Below are positions 27,308-35,850 of a stretch of DNA of 64,000 nt, in pieces. Numbering within the stretch: the stretch's first letter is position 1; every line of letters starts with the position of its first letter. Origin of the DNA: an uncultured Oscillibacter sp. (GTDB lineage: Bacteria; Bacillota; Clostridia; Oscillospirales; Oscillospiraceae); the NCBI GenBank assembly GCA_905200545.1, contig CAJKKQ010000006.1:1-64000 (forward strand). Direction: 5' to 3'. Under the pieces are notes generated by a model. That model searched no databases and was not told the DNA's origin. It saw only the letters and a program-made list of their open reading frames with translations. A program made the translations under genes and the position numbers.

Positions 27308-28046
27308 GATGCGGGAGACCTTTGACGCCCTCCGGGCGCCGGAGGAGGTGAAGGATCGCACCCGGGCCGCCGTGGCCTGTCAGGTCCGGCGGCGAAAACG
27401 GCTCCGTCCCCTGATGGCGGCTGCCTGTTTTGCGGTGGTGGTGGTGACGCTGGGAGGCTGGCGGGCCTATTTCACCCCCACCGCCGTCATCAGCGTGGAC
27501 ATCAACCCCTCGGTGGAGCTGGAGGTGAACCGCTTTGACCGGGTGCTGTCCCTGGAGGGCCTGGGCGACGACGGAGAGGCCCTGGCCGCGGCGCTCAACG
27601 TGCGGTTCCGGGATTACCGGACGGCGCTGGAGGAGATCCTCTCCAGCGGCACCGTCACGGAGTGTCTTGCCCGGGGAGAGGAGCTGTCCATCGCCGTGGT
27701 GGATCTCACCGGAAACGGGAGCGGAGAATTGCTCTCCGGTGTGGAGGCCTGCGCCGCCGCTACCCCCGGCGCCCACTGCTACGCCGCGGACTACGGCGAC
27801 GTGTCCGACGCCCACAGCTGCGGCCTCTCCTACGGCAAGTACAGCGCCTATCTTGCCCTCCGTGCCCTGGATCCCACCGTCACGGCGGAGGAGGTCCAGG
27901 GGATGACCATGCGGGAGATCCGGGCGCGCATCGCCGCCCTGGGGGGCGATGATAGCGACGTCCCCGCCGGTTCTCAGGAAACGGGACAGGGCGCCGGAGC
28001 GGGCCATGGCCAGGAGCACGGCCGGGGCCACCACGGCGGATGCTGA
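27297..28046 (+). CDS. Membrane-anchored anti-sigma factor with RsgI-like domain
   Basis: 249 residues. A short cytoplasmic part (1-40) is followed by one membrane helix (about 41-58, MAAACFAVVVVTLGGW). The external domain starts AVISVDINPSVELEVNRFDR, VLSLEGLGDDGEAL, which is the pattern of the RsgI middle domain. The C-terminus is Gly/His-rich (GHGQEHGRGHHGGC) and could bind metal. GGGAGGTG precedes the ATG inside the sigma gene. It presumably holds the sigma factor at the membrane until an external signal arrives. Confidence 0.82.
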   Translation: MEHEMRETFDALRAPEEVKDRTRAAVACQVRRRKRLRPLMAAACFAVVVVTLGGWRAYFTPTAVISVDINPSVELEVNRFDRVLSLEGLGDDGEALAAALNVRFRDYRTALEEILSSGTVTECLARGEELSIAVVDLTGNGSGELLSGVEACAAATPGAHCYAADYGDVSDAHSCGLSYGKYSAYLALRALDPTVTAEEVQGMTMREIRARIAALGGDDSDVPAGSQETGQGAGAGHGQEHGRGHHGGC

Positions 28047-28077
28047 GCCGGTTTGACCGTATCGGGAGATAGAGAAA

Positions 28078-28113
28078 AAGCCCCCGGCGGATCATCCGCC
28101 GGGGGCTTCGTTT
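28078..28113. terminator. Hairpin terminator between the anti-sigma gene and a histidine kinase
   Basis: A 15-bp perfect stem AAGCCCCCGGCGGAT / ATCCGCCGGGGGCTT with a one-base loop between convergent genes. The flanking T run is short. Confidence 0.8.
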
Positions 28114-28124
28114 ATGTTGGATGG

Positions 28125-30458
28125 TTATGCCTTGGGAGCGCCCTCCCCCGCCAGGGGAAAGGACACCGCCGCGGTGAAGAGGTCTGCCACCGTCTCCACC
28201 CGGAACTGTCCGCCGCAGGCCTCGGTAAAGCTCTTGGCGATGGAGAGCCCTAAGCCGCTGCCGCCGTCGGTGCGGCTCTCGTCCCCCCGGACGAACCGGG
28301 CGGTGAAGTCCACGCCCTTGGGCAGCTCCTGGCGGGAGGTGTTGCGCACCGCCGTCTCCGCCCGGCTTCCCGATACCGTGAGGGTGACATACACCCGGCT
28401 TCCGGGGAGGGCGTACTGCAGGGCGTTTTGGATCAGGTTCTGGAACACCCGGTACATCCGCTTACCGTCCGCCGTGATGGGTACCTCCCCCTCCGGCAGT
28501 TCCACCCGGAAGGCCAGGCCGCTTTTTTCGATGGGATCCGCCATGTCCGCCAGGGTCTGGCGCACCAGCTTGGCAAAGTCCAGCCGCTCCAGGTGCACCG
28601 GCAGCTGGTCCGCCGCCGCCTTGGAGACCTCGAACACATCCTGGACCATGGCCCTGAGGCGCTGGGCCTTCTCGTCGATGATCCGGGCGTAGTCCGCCGC
28701 CGCCCCCTCCAGGGGCTCCTGGCGCAGCAGTTCCGCATAGGAGAGGATGGAGGTCAGGGGGGTCTTCAGGTCGTGGGAGACGTTGGAGATCAGCTCCACC
28801 TTCATCCGCTCGCTGCGGGTCTGGTCTGCCAGGGCTTGCTGGAGGCCTGCCTGGATGTGGTTGAGGTCTTCCGCGATCTGATGGAGGTCTGTGTCGGCAG
28901 GAAGTTCCGCCGCGGCGTCCAGCTTTCCGGCCCGGATGGCCGCCGTTTGGTCCGCCAAACGCCCGATGTCCCGGGCCAGGGACAGCTGGTGCCGGGCGGA
29001 GAGGATGCAAAGGGCCAGTATCAGCAAAAACCCCAGGATGGTCAGCAGCATATAAGCAAAATATACGTTCCACCAGAACAACTCTACACCAATCACCAGG
29101 AGCAGGAACATCGCTGCGGCCCCCAGGACCATGGCCGCTGCCGGAGTCAGTGCCCACCGCCGCAGGTGCCTTTGCACCGGCAGCCGCAGCGTCCGGTCCC
29201 GGAGAATGCGGACAAGGCTCCGCAGCCATCCCCGCCGTCTCTCCTTGGGGTTATGCCGGTGGTCTACGTGGATGAGCCAGAGCACCAGGCAGAGAATCAA
29301 CAGAAGAGGAAGGTCTTCCAGAACCATGCTGATGCCGGTTGGAAGATACTCCCGTAAAAGGGTGCCTGGAGACAAGTCCCCGATACTGGAGAGAAAATGG
29401 AACAGCAGCCAGACGGGCCGTCCCTGGTCGGTGTAGCCAAAGATCAGCCACATAAGGCACACCGCCACCGCAGCAAACCGCAGCTCCGTTCCCACATACA
29501 CGGTTTTGGCGGCGATAACCGCCTCCGCCCGGCGCCGGTCCTGCCGGAGGTGCCGGGAGAGGACCAGCAGGGCAGCACCTGCCGCCAGGGCCACGGCGGC
29601 CTCCAGATAAAAGGTCCGGGCCTGCGCCAGTCCCTGGTATAGGTTGTACAGGGGGTTGCCGTCAAACACATACCCGTTGGCGTACTGCCCCTGGAGATAG
29701 GGGATGGGCTCTTCCCGGACCGCCATGCGCACCTCCACGCCCGCAACATCCTCCCCGGCGGTAAAGTTCTCGTAGCCGGGCAGGTACCAGGGGCTCTCCC
29801 GGGTGTAGATGCCGTTGCCGTAGAGGTCCAGCTCCTCCCCGTCCTTCCAGGCCTGGGCCTTGCCGTTTTCAAAGGTCAGCAGAAAGTTGTACCCCTCCGG
29901 CAGGGAGTTGGGATTGACCAAAGACCAGTCGGTGTTGGTATAGAGGTCTTCGCCGTCTTTTGTGATCCGATACAGGACGTTTTTATCCGATTGATAACCG
30001 GCATCCGGCGCCGTATTGGTATCCGCTTCCTCCGCTGTTTCGGTGGTGGCGGTGTCCCCCCACCAGCCGCCGTTGGTCTCCCAGACGGTGCCCTCCAGCA
30101 CCGTGTCGTACCACTCCAGCTCTCCTCCGGCTCCCAGGGTCAGAAAGTCCCGCACATAGCCGCTGACCGCCGATTGAAAGGATCCGGTCTCCTGCCAGTC
30201 CAACTTCCACCACTCCTGATTGCTGCCGTTGATCCACTGCGCCAGGCCGGAGAGCAGGCTCCCCGCCACCAGGGCAAAGCCCGCCAGCAGGGCCAGGACG
30301 CCCGTCCAGGCCCGGAACCTGGGATGTTTTTTGGGCGTCACCTGTATGACGCCGGGGGCCGCTTCCGCTCCCTCCAGGGCGTCCTGGATCTGGGAGGCCA
30401 CATAGTATTCCACGTCCTCACCGGGATCGTGGTTCGTGCCGTTCCATTTTGTATCCAA
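28125..30458 (-). CDS. Multi-pass sensor histidine kinase
   Basis: A 777-residue membrane kinase. One helix lies at about residues 52-72, followed by a long external region of about 200 residues (DFLTLGAGGELEWYD, DTNTAPDAGYQSDK). Four to five further helices lie between about 285 and 470, then a HAMP-like linker and a DHp domain with LISNVSHDLKTPLTSIL. The ATPase has NLIQNALQYALPGSR and GGSGLGLSIAKSF. Translation appears to start at TTG 30458, inside the regulator gene, giving a 41-base overlap; no better start is close. The external region is not a recognised sensor domain. Confidence 0.9.
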   Translation of the reverse strand: MDTKWNGTNHDPGEDVEYYVASQIQDALEGAEAAPGVIQVTPKKHPRFRAWTGVLALLAGFALVAGSLLSGLAQWINGSNQEWWKLDWQETGSFQSAVSGYVRDFLTLGAGGELEWYDTVLEGTVWETNGGWWGDTATTETAEEADTNTAPDAGYQSDKNVLYRITKDGEDLYTNTDWSLVNPNSLPEGYNFLLTFENGKAQAWKDGEELDLYGNGIYTRESPWYLPGYENFTAGEDVAGVEVRMAVREEPIPYLQGQYANGYVFDGNPLYNLYQGLAQARTFYLEAAVALAAGAALLVLSRHLRQDRRRAEAVIAAKTVYVGTELRFAAVAVCLMWLIFGYTDQGRPVWLLFHFLSSIGDLSPGTLLREYLPTGISMVLEDLPLLLILCLVLWLIHVDHRHNPKERRRGWLRSLVRILRDRTLRLPVQRHLRRWALTPAAAMVLGAAAMFLLLVIGVELFWWNVYFAYMLLTILGFLLILALCILSARHQLSLARDIGRLADQTAAIRAGKLDAAAELPADTDLHQIAEDLNHIQAGLQQALADQTRSERMKVELISNVSHDLKTPLTSILSYAELLRQEPLEGAAADYARIIDEKAQRLRAMVQDVFEVSKAAADQLPVHLERLDFAKLVRQTLADMADPIEKSGLAFRVELPEGEVPITADGKRMYRVFQNLIQNALQYALPGSRVYVTLTVSGSRAETAVRNTSRQELPKGVDFTARFVRGDESRTDGGSGLGLSIAKSFTEACGGQFRVETVADLFTAAVSFPLAGEGAPKA

Positions 30459-31134
30459 TTCCCCACACCACCTTGATGTAATCTGGCTCTTTGGGATTGA
30501 GTTCCACTTTTTCCCGAATGCGGCGGATGTGCACCATCACCGTGTTCTCGCAGGCGTAGGCAGTCTCCTCCCCCCACACCCGGCGGTAGATCTCCTCCGC
30601 CGGAAACACCCGGCCGGGGTGGCGCATGAGGAGCTCCACGATTTTGGTCTCCGTGGCGGTGAGGCGCACCTCCTCCCCGTCGGCGGTGAGCTGGCGGCTC
30701 TCCGGGTCGTAGGTGAGGCGGCCGTTCACCAGCACCCCGGCACGCTCCTGGGCGTGGACGTCCCCCAGCTGGGTGTACCGGCGCAGCTGGCTTTTCACCC
30801 GGGCCAGGAGCTCCTGGGGGTTAAAGGGCTTGGTGACGTAGTCATCGGCCCCCATGGAAAGGCCCAGAATCTTGTCGGAGTCCTCGCTTTTGGCGGAGAG
30901 GACGATCACCGGCAGATTCCGCTTCTCCCGGATGCGCATCAGGGCGGAGAGGCCGTCCAGCCGGGGCATCATCACGTCGATGAGGATCAGCCGCACCGCC
31001 GGATCCAGGCAAAGGTCCAGGGCCTGGAGGCCGTCGTAGGCCCGGAGGCACCGGTACCCCTCCCGCTCCAGGGTGATGGCAATGGCCCCCACGATCTCCG
31101 GATCGTCGTCCACCACCAGAATGCACTCGTTCAT
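30418..31134 (-). CDS. OmpR-family response regulator
   Basis: 238 residues with a receiver domain (ILVVDDDPEIVGAIAITLER, phospho-acceptor Asp in LILIDVMMPRLDG, conserved Lys in DDYVTKPFNP). The C-terminal winged helix reads LTATETKIVELLMRHPGRVF and TVMVHIRRIREKVELNPKEP. GGAGG precedes the ATG at 31134. It overlaps its partner kinase. Direct repeats of GTAAGAA upstream suggest autoregulation. Confidence 0.95.
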   Translation of the reverse strand: MNECILVVDDDPEIVGAIAITLEREGYRCLRAYDGLQALDLCLDPAVRLILIDVMMPRLDGLSALMRIREKRNLPVIVLSAKSEDSDKILGLSMGADDYVTKPFNPQELLARVKSQLRRYTQLGDVHAQERAGVLVNGRLTYDPESRQLTADGEEVRLTATETKIVELLMRHPGRVFPAEEIYRRVWGEETAYACENTVMVHIRRIREKVELNPKEPDYIKVVWGIGYKMERHEPRSR

Positions 31135-31175
31135 GTGGAATCCCTCCTTGAAGCTGCCATCACAATAGCAGGGAG

Positions 31176-31216
31176 TTCTTACAGAGTTCTCAAGGACATT
31201 CTTACAAATTTCTTAC
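31176..31216 (-). promoter_or_regulatory. Direct repeats upstream of the OmpR-family regulator
   Basis: TTCTTAC (GTAAGAA on the minus strand) occurs at 31176-31182, 31199-31205 and 31210-31216. The spacings of 23 and 11 bases place the copies on one face of the helix, as for OmpR/PhoB-type binding sites. Confidence 0.6.
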
Positions 31217-31260
31217 GGTTTGTAAAGCGCCGCCGGGCTGGGAACCTTTTCCGGGATATG

Positions 31261-31294
31261 AAAAGCGCCGCCCCCGGGCCCGGGGGCGGCGCTT
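31261..31294 (-). terminator. Terminator of the Gld-transporter/two-component operon
   Basis: AAGCGCCGCCCCCG / CGGGGGCGGCGCTT with a four-base loop and U residues on the minus strand, 12 bases after the kinase stop. Confidence 0.88.
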
Positions 31295-31305
31295 GGGACG
31301 GTTGT

Positions 31306-32550
31306 TCACTTTTTCACCGGCATGGTGAAAATGAAGCGGGTGGAGACGGCGTCGCTCTCGGCCTTGAGGGTACCCTTGTGCTCGGCGGCGATGGTGGAGG
31401 CAATGGGCAGCCCAAGGCCGAAGCCCGACTGCTCCCCCCGGGAGGCGTCCGCCCGGTAGAACCGCTCAAAGAGGCGGGGCAGCTGTTGTGCCGGGATGGG
31501 CTCCCCGGGGTTGGCCACCGTCAGCCGGGCGCTGGAGCCGGTCTTTTGCACCGAGAGGGTGATGGTGCCCCCTGCCGCGCCGTACTTGATGGCGTTGTCC
31601 AGCAGGACGCCGATCAGCTGCCGGAGCTTCACGGCGTCCCCTTCCACGGTGATGTCCGGGGCGATGTCGTAGGTCAGGGGCTTGCCCGCCTCAAAGGCCA
31701 CCGGCTCAAAGGCCAGGGCACAGTCTCCCGCCACGTCGGTGAGGGAGACCTCCGCCATCACGGCGGTGCGGACCATGTTGTCCGCCCGGGCCAGTGTCAG
31801 CATCTCCTCCACCAGGGACTTCATCCGTCCGGCCTCGGAGCGGATGTTGTCCGCCCAGCGGGCGGGCTTGTCGGCCAGGGGGGCGGACTGGAGCATCTCC
31901 GCGTTGGAGAGGATCACCGTCAGGGGGGTCTTCAGCTCGTGGGAGGCGTCGGAGAGGAACTGGCGCTGCTGGCGCCAGGCCTTTTCCACCGGGCGGGTGG
32001 CCCACCGGGAGAGCACCACGGAGACACCCAGCAGCAAAAGCAGCGCCGCCAGGGCGATCTGCAGATAGGAGTACATCATCTTCTGCAAGGTGGCCTGCTC
32101 CATGGACATGTCCACAAAGGCGATGTTCTTGTAGCCGAAAAGGCGGTTGTCCTGGCGCAGGTACCGCAGGCCGTACTCCCGCACCACGCCCTCCGCCTGG
32201 TTCTGGGACAGGCAGTCGGTGAGGATGTCCTGGAGTTCCTCGGTGTTGTTGAGGTTGGCATAGGTGCCGGCGGTGACGGTGGCCACGTAGGTCCCGTCCC
32301 ACTGCTCCTGCACCACCACGGTGAAATAGGGCAAGAGCACCTTGTCCCCGCCGATGTTGATGCTGATGTCCGGCCGGGAGACGTCCGAGGAGGTGGCGGT
32401 CTCGTCGATGACCCGCTGGAGCACCTGGCGGCTGAGGGCCTCGATGTTCTGGCCCATGGCCATGTACACCGCGCCGAACACCACCGACAGGACTGCGGTC
32501 ACCAGAACCATGCAGATGGCCACGAATTTTAGCTGTAATTTCCGGATCAT
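31306..32550 (-). CDS. Sensor histidine kinase, last gene of the Gld-transporter operon
   Basis: A 414-residue kinase with two membrane helices (about 9-30 and 172-190) enclosing an external region of about 140 residues. Then come a short HAMP-like link (RPVEKAWRQQRQ), a DHp motif FLSDASHELKTPLTVIL and an ATPase with VLLDNAIKYGAAGG and GEQSGFGLGLPIAS. The ATG at 32550 follows an AGGAAGGA-like site. It pairs with the regulator upstream. Being co-transcribed with an ABC exporter suggests it senses the transporter substrate or envelope state. Confidence 0.92.
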   Translation of the reverse strand: MIRKLQLKFVAICMVLVTAVLSVVFGAVYMAMGQNIEALSRQVLQRVIDETATSSDVSRPDISINIGGDKVLLPYFTVVVQEQWDGTYVATVTAGTYANLNNTEELQDILTDCLSQNQAEGVVREYGLRYLRQDNRLFGYKNIAFVDMSMEQATLQKMMYSYLQIALAALLLLLGVSVVLSRWATRPVEKAWRQQRQFLSDASHELKTPLTVILSNAEMLQSAPLADKPARWADNIRSEAGRMKSLVEEMLTLARADNMVRTAVMAEVSLTDVAGDCALAFEPVAFEAGKPLTYDIAPDITVEGDAVKLRQLIGVLLDNAIKYGAAGGTITLSVQKTGSSARLTVANPGEPIPAQQLPRLFERFYRADASRGEQSGFGLGLPIASTIAAEHKGTLKAESDAVSTRFIFTMPVKK

Positions 32551-32581
32551 GGAGGAAAATCCTTCCTTATGTCGAAAACTC

Positions 32582-32620
32582 TGTGGAAAACGTGGAAAAA
32601 GCCGTGGAAAACGTGGAAAA
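32582..32620 (-). repeat. Four DnaA-box-like 9-mers in a short intergenic gap
   Basis: On the plus strand TGTGGAAAA (32582-32590) and three CGTGGAAAA copies (32591-32599, 32603-32611, 32612-32620) fill the gap between regulator and kinase. Their complement TTTTCCAC(A/G) is one or two mismatches from the DnaA box. The first copy equals the best minus-strand box in oriC. Confidence 0.6.
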
Positions 32621-33301
32621 TCAGGAAGCGCCCTCCTCCAGGCAGTAGCCCACCATGCGGATGGTGCGGATTTTCACGGAGGAGTGGAGGTGCTCCAGCT
32701 TCTTGCGCAGGAAGGAGATGTACACCTCCACGTTGTTGTCCTCGGCGTCGGATTCGTAGCCCCAGATCTTCAAAAGCAGGGTCTCCTTGGTGACCACCTG
32801 GTGCTGGTTGAGCATCAGCAGTTCCATCATGTCGAACTCCTTGCGGGAAAGGCGCACGGACCGCTCCCCCTTGCACAGGGAGAAGGAGCTCTTTTCCAGC
32901 CGGATGTCCCCGCAGGTGAGGGCGTCGGTGTTGCGCAGCTCCGGCTGGCGGCGGGTCAGGGCCCGGACGCAGGCGGTGAGCTCCCGGGGCTCAAAGGGTT
33001 TGGTGAGATAGTAGTCGGCGCCGGCGTCCAGCCCCGTCACCTTGTCCCCCACCTGGTCCCGGGCGGTGAGCATCAGCACCGGCACGGCGCTGCCCGCCGA
33101 GCGCAGCCGCCGCAGCACGGTGAACCCGTCCAGCTTGGGCAGCATCACATCCAGCAAGATCACGTCGTAGATGCCGCTGAGGGCGTTGTCCAGTCCCGCC
33201 TCGCCGTCATGGCAGACGTCGGCGGTGTAGCCCTCCATTTCCATGAGGTCCTGGAGCGTCTGGGCAAGACGCACCTCGTCCTCCACGATCAATACCCGCA
33301 T
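32621..33301 (-). CDS. OmpR-family response regulator of the Gld-transporter operon
   Basis: 226 residues: receiver domain (MRVLIVEDEVRLAQTLQDLM, Asp in VILLDVMLPKLDG, Lys in DYYLTKPFEPREL) and winged helix (LSRKEFDMMELLMLNQHQVV, NNVEVYISFLRKKLEHLHSS). GGAGGG precedes the ATG at 33301. It lies 34 bases after the DUF4340 gene and about 70 bases before its kinase; the latter gap contains the 9-mer repeats. Confidence 0.94.
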   Translation of the reverse strand: MRVLIVEDEVRLAQTLQDLMEMEGYTADVCHDGEAGLDNALSGIYDVILLDVMLPKLDGFTVLRRLRSAGSAVPVLMLTARDQVGDKVTGLDAGADYYLTKPFEPRELTACVRALTRRQPELRNTDALTCGDIRLEKSSFSLCKGERSVRLSRKEFDMMELLMLNQHQVVTKETLLLKIWGYESDAEDNNVEVYISFLRKKLEHLHSSVKIRTIRMVGYCLEEGAS

Positions 33302-33335
33302 GGGCGTCCCTCCTTCGGATGTATGGGGATGGGCG

Positions 33336-34373
33336 TTACGCCCCGATCCCGCCGGCGGCCACGGAGAGCAGCGTGTCCACGTTGGCAGTGGTGGCCTGAT
33401 AGATGGTGGTGTCGTCATCCAGACGGACATAGTAGCCGGTGCCGTCCAGGGTGGCGCCGCCTACGGTGATGGTGAGAGTGGTCTCCCCCATGGCAATCTC
33501 CGCCACGGCGGAGGGGGCGTCAAAGCCGCAGATGGAGGCGGCCTCGTCGGAGGGGCGCCAGTCGGCGCACTTGTCCAGGGTGAAGGTTTCCAGCTCCGTC
33601 AAAAGGGCCGTGAGGAGTTCGTTGTCCGTTACGTCGGTGCCCTGGTTGTCGGTCCAGGTGACGGTGACGGCGGCGTCCTCTTCGGCAGCATCGGCGTCGT
33701 CACTGCCCTCCTCCGCTTCGCCGGCGGTGTCGGTTTCCTCCTGAGAGGCGGTGAGGGTGGTGGAGACGGTTCCCAGGACGGTGACAGAGCTGAGGTTCTC
33801 CTCCGCCATGTCCGGGATCTCCGGCAGGATGCACATGTCGTAGATGGGGGTGGAGAGGTAGTTATACAGGGTGCCGGCGATGATGTAGACGGTGCTCTCG
33901 TCCCCGTTCATCATCATGTAGTAGCTCTGCCCGTCGGTGGTGGTCTTGCCCAGGGTGAGGGACAGCGACGCGCCGTCCTCTCCCGAGGCGGTGAGGGTGG
34001 CGGAGGGGTTATCCAGCCCGTAGGCCTCCAGGGTGTCGCCGTCGGTGATGGTCTGCTGGGGGGTGAGGCTGGTGAGAAGGTCCACGATGGCGGTAACGGT
34101 GGTTTGGTTCAGGGGGAAGGTGGGATCGTCCGCCCACACCCAGCTGCCCGCCTCGTCCAGGGTGAAGGAGAGGGTGGCGGAGCCGTTGTAATAGGACAGG
34201 GCGTTGTACTCCTGCTCCTGGGTGATGACGGCGTCCGCCTGAGCCTGGGCTTCGGCCTCCTCCGCGGCTGCGGCGGAGCGGCTCTTGTAAATCAAAACCG
34301 CCGCCAGAGCCACCGCCAGCACAATGGCAATGGAGAGCAGGATGCGGAAGGTGCGTTTTTGTTGATTGGACAT
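33336..34373 (-). CDS. DUF4340-domain membrane-anchored protein
   Basis: 345 residues with a single N-terminal anchor (about 10-28, ILLSIAIVLAVALAAVLIY) and a long external part. The DUF4340 pattern has LEAYGLDNPSATLTASGEDG, LTLGKTTTDGQSYYMMMNG and VYIIAGTLYNYLSTPIYDM. An acidic, Ala/Asp/Glu-rich insertion occurs at about residues 205-235. DUF4340 proteins typically accompany GldA/GldF/GldG ABC systems, as here. The exact role is unknown; probably a substrate-handling partner of the transporter. Confidence 0.85.
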   Translation of the reverse strand: MSNQQKRTFRILLSIAIVLAVALAAVLIYKSRSAAAAEEAEAQAQADAVITQEQEYNALSYYNGSATLSFTLDEAGSWVWADDPTFPLNQTTVTAIVDLLTSLTPQQTITDGDTLEAYGLDNPSATLTASGEDGASLSLTLGKTTTDGQSYYMMMNGDESTVYIIAGTLYNYLSTPIYDMCILPEIPDMAEENLSSVTVLGTVSTTLTASQEETDTAGEAEEGSDDADAAEEDAAVTVTWTDNQGTDVTDNELLTALLTELETFTLDKCADWRPSDEAASICGFDAPSAVAEIAMGETTLTITVGGATLDGTGYYVRLDDDTTIYQATTANVDTLLSVAAGGIGA

Positions 34374-34422
34374 AGCAAGACCTCCATGCTTTTGGAAGGA
34401 GTTTTCAGGCGGAGCGGACCGC

Positions 34423-35835
34423 TCACATCCTGCGGCGGCGGTTCCAGTGGAGGAAGCCGCCGATGAGCAGCGCGGCGGGGATCACCAGGATGAACAGCAG
34501 TCCCCACAACCCGCCGGTAAGGATGGTGTTGGAGGGAGTGGAGAGGCTCACCGGGGCGATGTCCAGCCCGCCCACGTCGTCAAAGCCCACGGTGACGGCG
34601 CTGACGAACAGGGACAGGTTCTCCAGGCTGGGGAACTGGGCGATGAGGCTCTCGTCCGCCGGGGCGCTGGAGCCGAAGACTGTCAGCCGGGCGGTGATGC
34701 CGTCGTCGATGGCCTCCGTTGCCAGGATGCCCACGGCGTAGGTGCCGGGGGTCTGGTTGTTCTCATCCACCACGGCCACGCCGCTTTCGGAGGTGGTGAG
34801 GAAGGGGGAGACGGTGATGGTGTCCCGGACGGGATCCGTGGCCGTCATGCCCCGGGCGGCGTAGAAGAGGACGGTGGCGTCGCCGTTCACGTCGGCGGTG
34901 AGGTCCACGCCGGTGTCGATGAGGGGGAAGATGGCGTAGGGGTTGTTCTGGTAGAAGCGCTCCGTGTCCGCCACCAGGCCCTCCGCCACGGTGATGCCGT
35001 ACTGGACCAGCAGCCCCTCCAGGTTGGGGAGGGACACGTCGGAGAGCATGCACACCACCTGTCCCCCGCAGGCAAGATACTCCGACAGGGCGGAGATCTC
35101 GTCTTCGGAGAAGTCCCGGCGGGGGGCGTTGATCACCAGCACGTCGCACGCCTCCGGCACGGCGCCGGCGGTGAGGAGGTTCAGCGACTCCACCGCCAGA
35201 TGGGCCTTGTCCAGCTGCTCCGTGACGGTGTCCGGCAGAGCGGTCTCCTGGTGGCCCTCCAACTGATAGAGGGTGCGGGTGGTACCCCGGAGCACCAGAT
35301 CCACCGCGGAGGTGAGAAGGCCCTCGGCGTCGAAGTCCGTCTCGCTCTGGACCCCGTACATGTAATAACTCATTATATCATATCCGATGATCTCGTCAAT
35401 CGAAAAGGACTCCTGGCGTCCCGTGGCCTCGCAGGTGACCACGATGGTGTTTGCGTCCACGCCGTAGGTGGTGAGGACGGAGGGAAACACGTTGGGATCC
35501 GTGTACTCCACCGTCAGGTGGTCGCTGAGATCCTGGTAGAGGGAGAGAAAGCGGGTGATGCGGGTATCCAGGCTCTCCTCGTTGGCCAGGACGTGGATCT
35601 CCACATCCTCTGTGAGATCCGCCAGGTAGTCCCGGGAGGTGTCGGTGGTGTCGTAGATGCCGCTGCCGGACATGTCGAATTGCGTCCATGTTTCCGGCAG
35701 CTGGCCCACCAGCAGATTCACGGTGATGGCCACCGCCACTGCCAGGGCGGTGATCCCCGCCGACCACAGCCCGTAGCGGGAGGTGCGCACGGCGGCCGCT
35801 TTGTGCCAAGCCGCCCTGAAATTCGGTTTTTTCAT
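34423..35835 (-). CDS. GldG-family ABC transporter auxiliary protein
   Basis: 470 residues. An N-terminal helix (about 24-44) is followed by a large external domain of the GldG/IFT52-like type (RDYLADLTEDVEIHVLANEE, YTDPNVFPSVLTTYGVDANT, LVINAPRRDFSEDEISALSE). A C-terminal helix (GGLWGLLFILVIPAALLIGG) precedes a basic tail. The family name comes from gliding bacteria, but such sets occur in non-gliding Firmicutes with unknown cargo. It lies 15 bases after the permease gene. Confidence 0.87.
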   Translation of the reverse strand: MKKPNFRAAWHKAAAVRTSRYGLWSAGITALAVAVAITVNLLVGQLPETWTQFDMSGSGIYDTTDTSRDYLADLTEDVEIHVLANEESLDTRITRFLSLYQDLSDHLTVEYTDPNVFPSVLTTYGVDANTIVVTCEATGRQESFSIDEIIGYDIMSYYMYGVQSETDFDAEGLLTSAVDLVLRGTTRTLYQLEGHQETALPDTVTEQLDKAHLAVESLNLLTAGAVPEACDVLVINAPRRDFSEDEISALSEYLACGGQVVCMLSDVSLPNLEGLLVQYGITVAEGLVADTERFYQNNPYAIFPLIDTGVDLTADVNGDATVLFYAARGMTATDPVRDTITVSPFLTTSESGVAVVDENNQTPGTYAVGILATEAIDDGITARLTVFGSSAPADESLIAQFPSLENLSLFVSAVTVGFDDVGGLDIAPVSLSTPSNTILTGGLWGLLFILVIPAALLIGGFLHWNRRRRM

Positions 35836-35850
35836 AACGGGTGCACCTCC

